Shown one piece after another: positions 33,560 through 45,650 of a stretch of 64,000 nt of DNA; position 1 is the stretch's first letter; each line of letters opens with the position of its first letter. The notes beneath the pieces were generated by a model that had not been told where the DNA came from, searched no databases, and saw only the letters and a program-made list of their open reading frames with translations. The position numbers and the translations under genes are program-made. The DNA is from Arctopsyche grandis (lineage: Eukaryota > Arthropoda > Insecta > Trichoptera > Hydropsychidae): contig NC_135358.1 in the NCBI RefSeq assembly GCF_051622035.1, positions 1,614,501 through 1,678,500 of the forward strand, written 5' to 3'.

Positions 33560-34017
33560 AACTAGTAATATATCATTTCGAAAGAGACTTTGTATGTATT
33601 ATTAAATTTTGGTTCGTTTTGGTTCGAATCCGGGACGTTATCGAAAAAATCTAATTTTCTATGATGACGATATCGCTTTCGATCCCGTTTTCGATTCCGT
33701 TTTCAGTTCCGGATCCAGATTCCATTTTCAGTTCCAGATATGGATGCCTGTTTCAGTTTCGAATCCGGATTCTTTTTTCAGTTCCGGATCAGGATTTTTT
33801 TTCAGTTCCGGATCCGTCATCCTTTTTCAGTTCCGGTTCCGGATTCCTATTTCAGTTCCGGATCTGGATTCCTATTTCAGTTCTAGATCCGGATTCCTGT
33901 TTCAATTCCAATTTCAAATAAATTTAATAAAAAAACAAATTAATTTTTACTATTAGATAAGGCATGTTGAAGTGGTTTATATTATAAATACTGATTGAAG
34001 CCGGGTAAAACCACTAG
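33560..34017 (+). mobile_element. Helitron-like family 2 with internal minisatellite
   Basis: TTTCGAAAGAGACTTTGTAT near the 5' side is followed at about 33680-33910 by a 24-30-bp minisatellite (TTTTCAGTTCCGGATCCGGA type), then the family body and the 3' end GATTGAAGCCGGGTAAAAC CACTAG at 34017. Minisatellites inside non-autonomous Helitrons are known from DINE-1-like elements. Open frames over the minisatellite are artefacts of its periodicity. Confidence 0.78.
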
Positions 34018-34139
34018 TATATTATATTATACATATGTACATATTATAATGCGATGCAATATTTTATTTTTGTTGACTCTCGTCATTGATTCTCTGAAAC
34101 AATGATTTTGTCCTATTGCATTCTGTTAATTTTTTGCGA

Positions 34140-34509
34140 TGCGGTGAAAACGATCGACAAGCACCAGACAGCCTGAACCACAGATTAACGACACGTGTAC
34201 CTTATGCGTGCGCACTTCTCGCACTTACACTAAGCGAAATCTACCCGAAGTCCCGACATACACCTACCCTGTATACGTTCTGTGCTCCCGATACTTTAGT
34301 TCCGAATTTTTCCTTATTAAACTCGCCAGAAAGATCCAACTCAATTTTAATAATTACCATTTTAATAATTTCATCTGTGCACATAGAAAGGTTACTCGTC
34401 ATCTGATGTGCAATCTATCATTCGTGAAGTCGAGAATTGCGTTTAAAGCAGCCATCCAGTTAATCTGTGGTCCAGTCTGTCTGGCGCTTGTCGATCGTTT
34501 GCACCAAGC
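34140..34509. mobile_element. MITE with 47-bp inverted repeats, copy 2
   Basis: This is the same element as 19728-20095, from GATGCGGTGAAAACGATCGA to GGCGCTTGTCGATCGTTTGC ACC. Its interior is nearly identical (CCGAAGTCCCGACATACACC). It abuts the left end of the 1.3-kb block at 34512. Confidence 0.77.
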
Positions 34510-34511
34510 CC

Positions 34512-35812
34512 GAAAATACTCATACCTGCCATGGCCATGCTCCTCTCCGGGACTCCCTTCCTCTGATGATGCGAACTGATCCCACCAAAACTTCTCTCGG
34601 ATGTCGGTAATGCCGTCTTATTGGAACGCCACACTCTTAAATACAAAATTGGGAACCTTTTAATATATAAATAGCTTAATAATACTGATATTATAATATA
34701 CATATCGAGAAATTGTATCATTTTAATATTGTTTAATTATATTTTCAATGGGAAAAATGAGAGCAGACAAAGGAGATAGAATTTCGTGTCCACAGTAGTG
34801 CTTATATTTACTACTAATTACTTTAATTTTAATTATAAAATCCAATTTGAAAATTGGTGCATAAAGTGAAATGTTTTAGAAAATTGAATTCTATCTATTA
34901 GTAGCAGTCGTTGGCCACTTGGATTTGAAAGTTGAAATATTAATCTATTAATTTAATCCAAATGACCAACAGCTATTAAATTGCCAACAATTGTAGTATT
35001 TCCCTGTTTTAGAATCCTCCGAATACATATAGATATATTAAGTACTAGTGGTTTTACCCGGCTTCGCTCGGTATTTGTAATATAAACCGCTTAAACGTAG
35101 CTTATCTAATAGTAAATATTTATTTGTTTTTTTATTGCATTTATTTTAATCGAAAAAAATAATATTTAATGATAGCCAATCAGAAACGAATGAGTTTTTT
35201 TTATATATAAGGGAATCGGAACAGAAATTGGAATCTGGATACAGAACTGAAACAGGAATCTGGAACCGGAACTTAAAAAGGAATCGGGTTCCGGAACTGA
35301 AACATGAATCGGAATCAAAATCTGAATTGAAATCGGAATCGAAATCGATATCGATATCATCGTCGTAGAAAATTAAATGTTTTCGATAGCGTCACGGATT
35401 CTACGAACCAAAACTTACATACATACAATGTCTCTTTCGAAATTATGTATATATTAGATTTAAAGCTAAATGAAGTTATCAATGCAGTTTTGATCAGATC
35501 TAAGTGTTCAAGTTGTAAATTTTGTTATTTTAACCGCAACTACATATTATTGCTTCAAATATATATTTCATTTAAAGTTTTTTAAGGCCACAGTTTTACT
35601 TTGGGGATTATATTTTATCATCAATATACCTTACAGGTACGCGTTGGCTCAAAACAAATCCGTTCGTTAAATTCGACTAATGACTTAGAAAGTGTTCAAA
35701 GACTTTATACATGCAGTGAGTGATTCTCATTACTCAGACATTATTTGACTTAACAAATTGCCTTATTTTATTTGATGATTTAATAATATATAGAAAATCG
35801 AATGATGGTTTT
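34512..35812 (+). repeat. Long direct repeat, copy 1 (partner 44076-45650)
   Basis: From GAAAATACTCATACCTGCCA to TATAGAAAATCGAATGATGG the sequence is repeated with few differences at 44076-45650 in the same orientation. It includes a family 2 Helitron (from CTAG 35045, minus strand) with the CCGGAACT minisatellite at 35210-35355. The two copies flank the CD36 gene and the 3' exons of the protease gene. Confidence 0.9.
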
Positions 35813-37654
35813 GGACCAAACCCAATTTTTTGCTAGCACTTTTTTTATGACTGAATTTAGAAAAAGTTTTTATTGATCATATACTATATGCCATATACAT
35901 ATTTCCAATTAATAATAAAATAAAAACATATCAAACAATTTCCTCTGTTCAAATGAATGTCGTTTGTATGCTTCGTAAACTGTGAAAAAGTTAAAAAATA
36001 ATTTATTGCAAAACAATGAAAAAATACATGTGTATGATATATAAAACAGTAAATGTCTTTAAGTTTGAGAAGTTATAAGGGCAACTTTACTGCAAATGGG
36101 CCGCAAGCGGTCTTTTAAAAATTCTTAATCTTTAGAGAAAATATCATTAAACTTGAAAACACATTATAATGATTACAAATTACAGTTTATCAGCTAGGTC
36201 ACCTCTATTATTATTGTATTTTATTATATTTATTTTCAATAGTTTTAATCGATTCTGAATTAATATGATGTACATATGTATGTAATTTATGTATAGTAAA
36301 AACATACCTATATTATTAAAAGAACGTGTATCTTGTTTGTGTTTAACATCGAACATCCTTGAATACTTTATAGAGTGTATGAACTTTAAGATCAATGAAA
36401 AATCCACATTTTTGCAAGATTACTCTACCCGTTTTCCCGTATAACGATGCTAGTGAACCCACCTTGCATCCTTGAAGTCGAGGTTACAGTCATGTTCGTC
36501 CAGGTTTTCGATATGTTTAATCTACAATAAGTTGTAGACTTGTCTCGTAGAGTGGTCTCGTTTTACAACCCGATCTTCAAGGTTGGTTTAAGTATAACAA
36601 CCTTTTAAGTGTTTGTTGATAATAATAAATTCATCTTCAAGCGTGGAAAGCGCTAAGGGCCTTATCCAAATTAAAGTTAGATGCCTACAGTTTAGTATGA
36701 TATATTAAACTAAAAACTAATGGTTTGATGTTTTATAATCTTCAATAATCTATAGTACATTTTATCTCAACCTCGTTAAACTTTTTTGTAATTCAATATA
36801 CCCGAGAAAATTTTGATTTCTTCCACAATTTATTATTACTTATATTTTCATTTACTTCCTTTGAATAAGATTTAAGCACTCTCTTTATTTTATACTATCC
36901 CTGACTATGCTTTTATGTACATATAACTTCTACACGTTTTCGTCATTCAATATACTTAGACGAATTGATTTTTCTACATTTTAGAAACAATTGACTGTCT
37001 TGAAAGCCATTATTGACATTATTGAAAAAACCTTTTATTTTAACTCTTGGGTAACATTTATTATATCCATCATTTATACAAAAATTTCTTAATTGATTAC
37101 ATCCTCGACTAAGTTGAATTTTCTTTCTTGTCTTTGCTTCTTTGTTCTAATATATCCAAGAAGATTAAGTTTTATTCTTTACTTTCATATTTTCTCAGGT
37201 ACTACTGGATGATTTAATTTTTAGATTTTTCATCCATATACCACTTACTTAAACTTAAATGTATATCATCTGTATATATGTACATACATATGTACATATA
37301 ATATATCCATCACCTTTGTTAAAGTTTTCACTTAACCGTAACGATTTTAAGCTTAAATTTTTCAAGCTAAATTAAATTGAAAATTAAAAGGAATCTTCTT
37401 CATTGTAATAAAAAATATTTTTATTAAATGCTCCTTATATATTACAGGATGAGACTGAAATAAATATGGTTTTGAATCCAAAGACATTTCAATAGTCTTG
37501 TAACAATATTTACAGAAATTTAGAAGATACAAGTGCAATAATGGAATTGAGGCTAAGAACTAAAAAAGGTTATAATTTAGAAAAAATAATTATATAACAT
37601 TTATACTATATGTGTATATTATAAATAAAAATTTAAAATGTATGTAAATTTAAG
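35813..37654. other. Upstream region or first intron of the CD36 gene
   Basis: AT-rich and apparently free of recognisable transposons apart from TATGTACATA runs (37270-37300). The initiating exon of the CD36 gene should lie here or further upstream, but I could not identify an ATG exon with a matching donor. Confidence 0.5.
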
Positions 37655-40494
37655 ATTGTGCTAGATGGAGTCTTCTAGGCATAGTACTTTCTATATTAGG
37701 TTTATTAATATTATTTTTAAATCCCGCCGAGCATTTAATACGAAGTGTAAGTATTGTTTTCCTTTTTCACATACACTATTGTTAATCAAGAATAAAATAA
37801 TGATATTGAATAATATTTTCAGCTAACACGAATGAAAGAAGGTTCTATGGCACATGAAATATGGAAAAAATTACCGGTGGACATTCTAATCGAAATTTAT
37901 TTATATAATATAACAAACGCTGAAAGATTTACAAGTGGATTAGACAGTAAGCTTTCATTGCAAGAAATTGGACCATACGTGTTCAAGTAAGTCTAATTCT
38001 TCAATCCTATAATGAACTCTGTAATTTTCCAATATTATACTAACTTATTTGAAACTGCAGAGAAACTAGAGAAAACCATAACATAAGATATAATGAAAAT
38101 GGCACCATGACGTACAAGCCACATGTAACTGTCACACCTATGCCAGAGCTTTCTGTTGGTGATGCAAAAGTTGATAGGATAATATGCATCAATATGCCTT
38201 TTATGGTATGTACTATATTGATTTATATTGATTTACATATTGTAGTTGATTTATTTTTAATAAAGGTTATTTTTAGGGTATTTTCTCCAATAATGGCAAC
38301 GCATCGGCTTGGAAACAGCTCGGCTTGAATATGTTCGCTCAAACTATAAACTCTGAATCGATTTTAAATTTGTCAGTTGATGAATTGATGTGGGGATATG
38401 ATGATAAATTGGTTCGTTTGGCGTCAGGATATTTTTCCAATTGGATACCCTTCAACAAATTTGGAATCTTGGATATTGTAAATTGCTTAATTTTTTTTTT
38501 AAATATAAACATTATATGTATTGCATTAAAACATTACAGTCGTTGGCCACTTGGATTTGTAAGGCAGGGAAGGTATGTTGACCGTATTCCGGCCTAACGA
38601 AACACATGTTATGTAGTTTGTAAGAGGATCGTTTATTTTTGTTCAATTGTTACAATGGTTATTGTATGTACGAAGAGGTTGAGCCTCGGAGAAGTAAGCT
38701 GGTTGAACTCCAGAGGTTCACTCTGGTGTTGGGAGCTGGTGCGTCGCTTTATATACGTTCTGGCTTGAAGCGTGTCGCGTGCAGATGCTTTGTCTTTGAT
38801 TCCAGGACACGTGTGTTAGGGACACGTGTTGACCTATTTTCAAGGCGCGTGCTTTATGCCAGGACGTCGTTCGTTTAAGAATGCGGTTTTCGAGGCACGT
38901 GTGTTACAGTTTCCTGGTGACATCACTGTTGGGTTTCGTTCGTTTTACGATCGAGCAATGAGCTCTTTCTTCTGGAATGGTCGAAGGGGATGTTGCCCTT
39001 TAGTTATGCATGTTTGTACAGGATCGATTATGAGATCACTTGTTTTGATTCGTAATAGCACAAGTCGTGCTATATTCCTACAGATTAAAGTCAAAAAATA
39101 AGAACCCTGGACGTTATTATATATGTACGTATATTTTGTGCCTCTGTTCACTACTAATTGATATACCAATATTGTAAACTATTTAATCCATATGTTCAAC
39201 AACTGTCACATGGTCAACGTCCATAGTATTTCCTCTATTCAAAGTTTCATTGTGTAAAATATTTGACTATGTACATATTTTAAATTAATTTGATTTCAGA
39301 TGTATGCAGATAAAACCAGTGTCGTCACAATAGACTTAAACGAATCCAATGACAGATTGTACAAAATTCAAAATTGGAACGGAATTTCAGGACTTGCAGA
39401 GTGGGGTTATACAGATGAAAATTCCAGGTTTCCTTATTTTAATATATTTTTTTATAATTTAGTGAGAGTATCTTCTAAAATAGTGTGTTTTTTAAATCAA
39501 TCAGTTTGCCATGCAATACTCTGACAGACTCTTATGAAGGCTTGATGTTCCCGTCGAACTTACCTAAGAACTCTAGTATCAGCGTATACAAGAAGATCTT
39601 CTGTCGTACGCTCAGGCTGTATCATAAGAAATCAATTATGATGGATTCTGGTCTTCTGGGATACGAATACGAACTACCTTATGGCGCTCTCAGCTGTAAA
39701 GACCCTAAAAATGAGTGTTACTGCTCTAAAGATGGACCTTGCTTACCCGACGGCTTAACTGATGTTTCACCCTGCTATTTTGGTAAAAAATCAAAAAGTA
39801 TTTAAGACAACCATATAACCAAAGGTTTTTTGTATAAAATGTATTAAATATAGGTCTGCCTGTCGCCGTATCATTTCCTCATTTCTTGGGAGCCAACAAA
39901 TCATTGCTAGAGAGGTTTAACGGACTTGAACCCGATGAATCTAAACACTCTTCAAATATAATTATACAGCCTGTATGTATTATGAATGATTAAGTAACTG
40001 TGAAAGATAAATATAATATTTAATTATTGTACTTTTTTGGCAGAATATTGGAATGCCGATGCAAGTGTCTTCCAAAATGCAATTGAATTTAGTATTGAGC
40101 AATATGAATTTCAATTCAAAATTAAAGCCATTCAGTAAAATGACAATACCCATACTGTGGATGGATGCTGTAAGTTATTAAAACGCTTAAAGTAAATTAT
40201 TCATAAATATTGAAGATTAATTGTTTATTTTTTTGTTTACAGAAAGTTGATGGTTTGCCAAAAGATTTTGAATTGAAAGTTTTAGTAGTGTTTAAATATT
40301 TGCCTTTGGCACAAAGGATTCTATCTTGGATGCTAATATGTATAGGACTCATAATGTTCATATACAAATCTGCGTTGTATTTGATGGTTTCGATAAAATC
40401 ATCTCAAATGAGACAACAACCAGCGTTGAAATATATTCCGGTGTCGTTAAATGACAACGGTAAGAATGAAAAAAATGAAAAGGCGTACGAATAG
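37655..40494 (+). CDS. CD36 / scavenger receptor class B family protein
   Basis: Nine exons are supported by GT..AG junctions and preserved phase: 37655-37746, 37823-37986, 38061-38205, 38277-38477, 39300-39427, 39505-39782, 39854-39972, 40044-40169, 40253-40494. Together they give about 500 residues, the usual CD36-family length. Exon 1 encodes the first membrane helix (ARWSLLGIVLSILGLLIL), followed by NPAEHLI. The ectodomain has the family signatures IYLYNITNAERF and LQEIGPYVF, then IQNWNGISGLAEWG, about seven cysteines in the C-terminal half and several N-glycosylation sites (NIT, NGT, NAS, NLS, NSS). The second helix is near the C terminus (SWMLICIGLIMFIY) with a short basic cytoplasmic tail ending KAYE. 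Family members are plasma- or lysosomal-membrane receptors for lipids, lipoproteins or pheromones; which subgroup this is cannot be decided here. The start codon is not in the exons found. The 823-bp intron 4 holds a repeat insertion. Its donor (ATTGTAAAT) is weak but phase-correct. Confidence 0.93.
38536..39235. repeat. GC-richer insertion in CD36 intron 4
   Basis: The left edge CAGTCGTTGGCCACTTGGAT also occurs at 34906 and 44473. Material at the right edge (TTTAATCCATATGTTCAACA, GTAGTATTTCC-like) has a counterpart just downstream of those copies. The 600 bp between is clearly less AT-rich and unrelated to them, so it is probably a transposable element of unknown type sharing these ends. Confidence 0.45.
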
Positions 40495-41081
40495 TCGCAG
40501 ATGTGAAATGACTTAAAATGGAAAGTGATGTCGTTGATGTTTTCTTTGCATAAAAAAAATGTGTATAAATATTAAAAAAAAAAAAGATTTACATGCCATT
40601 TTATACGTTTAAGTATCGGCCATAGTAACTAGAACAATTTTTATTGATAATGTAAGTTTTTTTAAACATTCATAAATTAATCTAATCTTACATGTAAAAG
40701 CCTTACAAGATAATAGAAGCTTTCGCTCGTGTGATCATATTGACTGGATCGTTTGAGTTTAAATTTATGACTAAGTAAGAAGTGATATTATTTTTAAAAT
40801 TGATTATTCGTGAGTTCTTTCCTGCGATATTAGACTATTAGTTTAATTTTTATGTAGTGTAATAAATTTTACAATATAAGTACGATCGATATATTTTAAA
40901 TAAAAATGTATAAAAAAAGTGTATCATTTCTGTGTAAAACTTGTCACACATTACAAAACGTAAAACAGTTACATTACATTATTTACAACATTTTGTCAAA
41001 TGACAAATTTAATTTGTATCTTTGGTATACAATGTATAATAATTTAATATAAATTAAAAATTCAAGCTATACATATAGCCT
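40495..41081. promoter_or_regulatory. Convergent 3' ends of the two genes
   Basis: AATAAA at 40861-40866 and 40899-40904 are candidate poly(A) signals for the + strand CD36 gene. The minus-strand protease stops at 41082, so only about 590 bp separates the two stop codons and the 3' untranslated regions may meet or overlap. Confidence 0.6.
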
Positions 41082-44012
41082 TCAGTTAGTATTGATGACA
41101 TTTTTAATCCAAGACATATAATGGGGAACGTATGTGTAAACGTCGGGAACACCGGGCTTAGCACAACCAGAGCCAAAAGATGTTATTCCTTTCAGCATCC
41201 AACGACCATCGTCTCCAAAACATTGCAACGGTCCTCCAGAATCACCCTTGAATATTGAAATGAAGAAAATGAATTAAAATCAAACCAAATATAAATCAGT
41301 AAAGTACAAAATCTTAATCATACCACACAAGTTCCACTGCTACCGTCAGTATTCCCGGCACATAAATGACCAGCTCTTAGCGGAAGATTCTCAGGATACT
41401 TTCCCATGCAAGCTTCGATTGGTAAAGGGGGTACTGAAGCTTCCAAGAGTGTGTCTGTCAGGGAGCCATTGGTCTGAGATCTGCCCCATCCAGTGACATA
41501 GCACTCGCTGATCTCATCGAGATGGTTGCCGCTTAAAGCATCAACATCATACAGACTATCACTTGCAAAGTGTAGCTTCTTCGCATTGTTTCTTGGTTCT
41601 TTAGAATTTTCACTCTCATTCTCTTTACTTTCATCTACAAATACATTGTTTACGAACGCGCTGAATCTCGGAGCACTCGGCTTCGAATCCGTTCTCCTGT
41701 TTGTTTCATTGATAGCAACACGTATGTTATACTTCAAGTTTTTCTGTTTGTTTGTCAAGAGATTGTTTAAAACGCTTTTGGTGATGTTGCTGATTTGTTC
41801 TAAATACTTAAACGACGATTCTGCATTGTTTATTTTCGATTTGTTGTCATATTTTAGTTGAGGCTTTGAACTCTGCTTAGGTCTCGAATAGAACTGAGAT
41901 ATCTTCATATTGTTCTTATGATAAGCTTGTGGTTGGAGCTTGATGTTTTCAGGCAGACATATGATCCTAATTTTACTGCTTGAACTGATGTCTGCTGACT
42001 TCGACAATTTCATAAGCGCTGAAATTCATTTAAATATATTTTTTTTAAGTATACCTTTTGTTCTTTTTTAATAATCATACAGTAAACTACCACCGTTTCA
42101 GTTTGATTTAATATTAAATAATAAGATTTATTCTCAAAGTGATTCAATCACTATCGTCCATATTAATATAAATATACAAATGTACATGTACATATATTTA
42201 TACATATAAAAATTCATATAACTTTTGCATGTTCCAAAAAATTTCATACAATTTTGTACAATTCAGAATAAACGTTACAAAATTACACTAATTTGGAAAT
42301 AATAATTTTTTCTTTCGCTGTAAAAATTATGGGGATGAATCAACATAGAAAATGTATAATTTTAAAGGTATAGTGGTTATGGGTAGTAAAAGATACATAA
42401 AAACTTACATATTTTAGAGAATTTATATATAAGTTACAAGGGTTGATAACTATTTAATAAATTGACAGTTAAGGGAAGGTAAAGCAGACTTCATACTAGA
42501 CCATGCTGGTCCGCGGCCCAGTACTAGTCCGTGCACCGGCAGTAGCTGGTCCACGGACAAAGACGTCGTTAAAAAATTAAAAAAATAGCTTATGACAACG
42601 TTGCATCATTATATAAATTATATAAAGGCAAGCCCTGCAAACTTGAGATTATTTGGGGTACTATGCCAAGATATGGGCGCTGATTATGAACAACTATTAT
42701 CGCAACTATTATCCATATGTTGGTTGTCAAGGGGTAAAGTGCTGAAGAGAGTATTTCAGCTCAGGGATGAGATCGCTAAATTTCTACAACAAAACCAACA
42801 ACTTATGTCAGAACTATTTCAAAACATAAACTGGGTAGGCAAGCTAGCTTATTTGACAAATATTTTTTTTTGATTTTGAATGAAATTTTTCCATGCAAGG
42901 AAGAATGTCATCTTGTTTTACAATAGCAGACAATACAGAAAGGGTATAGCAGGCAATACAGAATAGGTTGAAACGAAAACTAAAATCGTGGAAGAGTCGT
43001 GTTTTTAAAAGAATGCTATTCACGAAGGTGGAGAGGAGCTTAATATGACAATTTAAAAATGTGATGGTGGTCCGTGAGAATTACTGAAAAATATATGCTG
43101 GTCCGCCAACTGAAAAAATTTGAGTAGCACTGTACTAGACACATATTAGAAATAAACAGCTAAATATGTACATAAAAATTGGATGGAATGTATATTAGGA
43201 TGTATTTAATGTACATGTGTACATGTGGTAAAAAAATGTTGCAATTTTCATATACATACATTAACAAACATATAAGTTCATGAAAGAGATAGTATTCAAT
43301 TATTATATTCCTAAGCGTAATCTGCATAAAATTCACATAAAACATATCATCAATCAAAATAAACAACTTAGTTTAGCATATCAGCATAATGATTAATACG
43401 CCGATTTCTCGCCGGTCATTATACTTTAATAATACAACAACAAAAACACATGCAAATGGTCAATATTATGTAAAAAATAATCGAACAATTTTCTAAGACG
43501 TTTATCAGGGTCATAAAAACCGCAATATACTTTCCCTTTCTCTGGAACAACAGTTTCACTTTCGAAATTCCACTACATCTCTCGTTCCCACACAAGTAAA
43601 TCAAGTTCATTCACATTATTCGACCCGTCATAATTACACATTACGGATAATTTTCGACTATCGATTACGTTCGACGCGTAACACACTTCAGTTACCTATA
43701 TCATGCTGATAATGATGATAGCGACCGTGTAGTATGATACGTTCGACAGGCACGTAGGCTCCGCTCTGCTCCGACCTGTCCCATTCCCCCAATACAGCTG
43801 TCCACAGAGCAGCTATGGGTAGATTGAATAGCTCACTGAAATTTATATTCATTTTATAAGCAAACGCCACGTTATTACGTCAAACTGTATTGAAAATGAT
43901 ATCACTTGTGAATGCAGTGCGCAGCTGTCAATATCCACATGGGATGTATCAACACTCCCCCGCACCAATGTCCGATAAATCCGAACTTAGGATGTAGTAG
44001 TTGCAGAGAGAC
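41082..44012 (-). CDS. Chymotrypsin-fold (S1) serine protease, catalytic domain exons
   Basis: Four phase-compatible exons: 44012-43906, 43835-43696, 42018-41324, 41246-41082. Exon order gives [25 protein letters not shown] (catalytic His57), [24 protein letters not shown] (Asp102, the Ala codon split by an intron), [19 protein letters not shown], then GDSGGPLQC (Ser195) and [10 protein letters not shown].. DVYT.. ending IKNVINTN. By alignment residue 189 is Gly (SSGTCVGDSGG) and residue 226 is Asp (PDVYT), the reverse of trypsin. The same pair is known in fiddler-crab collagenase, so a negatively charged but rearranged S1 pocket is likely. About 147 residues, rich in Asn, Ser and Lys, separate CLPE from CYVTGWG where about 10-15 are usual. 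It should act outside the cell after zymogen cleavage. The upstream parts are annotated separately. Confidence 0.93.
42502..43132 (+). mobile_element. hAT deletion derivative in a protease intron
   Basis: TACTAGAC flanks both ends (42494-42501, 43133-43140), a perfect 8-bp duplication. The right end inverted reads CAGTGCTACTCAAA, a typical hAT terminus; the left end reads CATGCTGGTCCG. The + strand frame 42592-42873 retains a piece of transposase: [20 protein letters not shown], then [18 protein letters not shown] and [14 protein letters not shown], matching the conserved region of ZBED5/SCAND3-type hAT proteins. The rest of the gene is deleted. Confidence 0.92.
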
Positions 44013-44075
44013 CTGAATCAAAAATTAATTACAAAACCAATCACTCAAAATATATTCATCAATTAAATTCAGTTA

Positions 44076-45650
44076 CGAAAATACTCATACCTGCCATGGC
44101 CATGCTCCTCTCCGGGACTCCCTTCCTTTGATGATGCGAACTGATCCCACCAAAACTTCTCTCGGATGTCGGTAATGCCGTCTTATTGGAACGCCACACT
44201 CTTAAATACAAAATTGGGAACCTTTTAATATATAAATGGCTTAATAATACTGATATTATAATATACATATCGAGAAATTGTATCATTTTAATATTGTTTA
44301 ATTATATTTTCAATGGGAAAAATGAGAGCAGACAAAGAAGATAGAATTTCGTGTCCACAGTAGTGCTTATATTTACTACTAATTACTTAAATTTTAATTA
44401 TAAAATCCAATTGGAAAATTGATGTGTAAAGTGAAAAGTTTTAGAAAATTGAATTCTATCTATTAGTAGCAGTCGTTGGCCACTTGGATTTGAAAGTTGA
44501 AATATTAATCTATTAATTTAATCCAAATGACCAACAGCTATTAAATGGCCAATAATTGTAGTATTTCCCTGTTTTAGAATCCTCCAAATACATCTAGATA
44601 TATTAAGTACTAGTGGTTTTACCCGGCTTCGCTCGGTATTTGTAATATAAACCGCTTAAACGTAGCTTATCTAATAGTAAATATTTATTTGTTTTTTTAT
44701 TGCATCTATTTTAATCGAAAAAAATAATATTTAATGATAGCCAATCAGAAACGAATGGGTTTTTACTTTTTTTTTTATATATATAAGGGAATTGGAACTG
44801 AAATTGGAACCGGGAATCAGAACTGAAATCGGAATCTGGATCCAGAACTGAAAAAGGAATCTGGAACCGGAACTGAAAAAGAAATGGGGTTTTATTTTAA
44901 TCGAAAAAAATAATATTTAATGATAGCCAATCAGAAACGAATGGGTTTTTTTATATATAAGGGAATCGGAACTGAAATTGGAACCGGGATTCGGAACAGA
45001 AATCGGAATCCGGATACAGAACTGAAACAGGAATCTGGAACCGGAACTGAAACATGAATCGGAATTGAAATCTGAATTGAAATCGGAATCGAAATCGAAA
45101 ACAGAATCGTTATCGGTATCGTCGTCATAGAAAATAAAATGTTTTCGATAGCATCACAGATTCTACGAACCAAAACTTACATACATAGAAAGTCTCTTTC
45201 GAAATTATATATTAGATTTAAAGCTAAATGAAGTTATCAATGCAGTTTTGATCAGATCTAAGTGTTGAAGTTGTAAATTTTGTTATTTTAACCGCAACTA
45301 TGTACATACATATTATTGCTTCAAATATATATTTCATTCAAAGTTTTTTAAGGCCAGTTGGAAAAAAATTGGCGCCATTCAACTTCAGTTAGGATAGGTT
45401 AGTGTTACTACTGGCCAAGTATTCGAACACAGTTGTGCTTTGGGGATTATATTTTATCATTAACACACCTCACAGGTACGCGTTGGCTCAAAACAAATCC
45501 GTTCGTTAAATTCGACTAATGACTTAGAAAGTGTTCAAAGACTTTGAACATGCAGTGAGTGATTCTCATTACTCGGACATTATTTGACTTAACAAATTGG
45601 CTTATTTTATTTGATGATTTAATAATATATAGAAAATCGAATGATGGTTT
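44076..45650 (+). repeat. Long direct repeat, copy 2 (partner 34512-35812)
   Basis: Nearly identical to copy 1, but longer. A segment with TTTTATTTTAATCGAAAAAA and GATAGCCAATCAGAAACGAA is duplicated (44700-44790 and 44890-44960), and about 85 bp at 45355-45440 (with TTAGGATAGGTTAGTGTTAC) has no counterpart. It contains a family 2 Helitron from CTAG 44610 (minus strand) with the CCGGAACTGAAA minisatellite at 44795-45090. It lies in the long protease intron. Confidence 0.9.

Noticed and set aside
33609..33956. 115-codon and 86-codon frames with repeated FSSGSGF / FQFRIRIP peptides
   Set aside because: They are translations of the CCGGAACT-type minisatellite inside a Helitron. Open frames exist in more than one phase and end with the repeat.
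41318..42013. Protease starting at the ATG at 42013
   Set aside because: That ATG is the Met of ..ALMKLS inside the catalytic domain. Upstream exons with His57 and Asp102 join in phase, so it is not the start.
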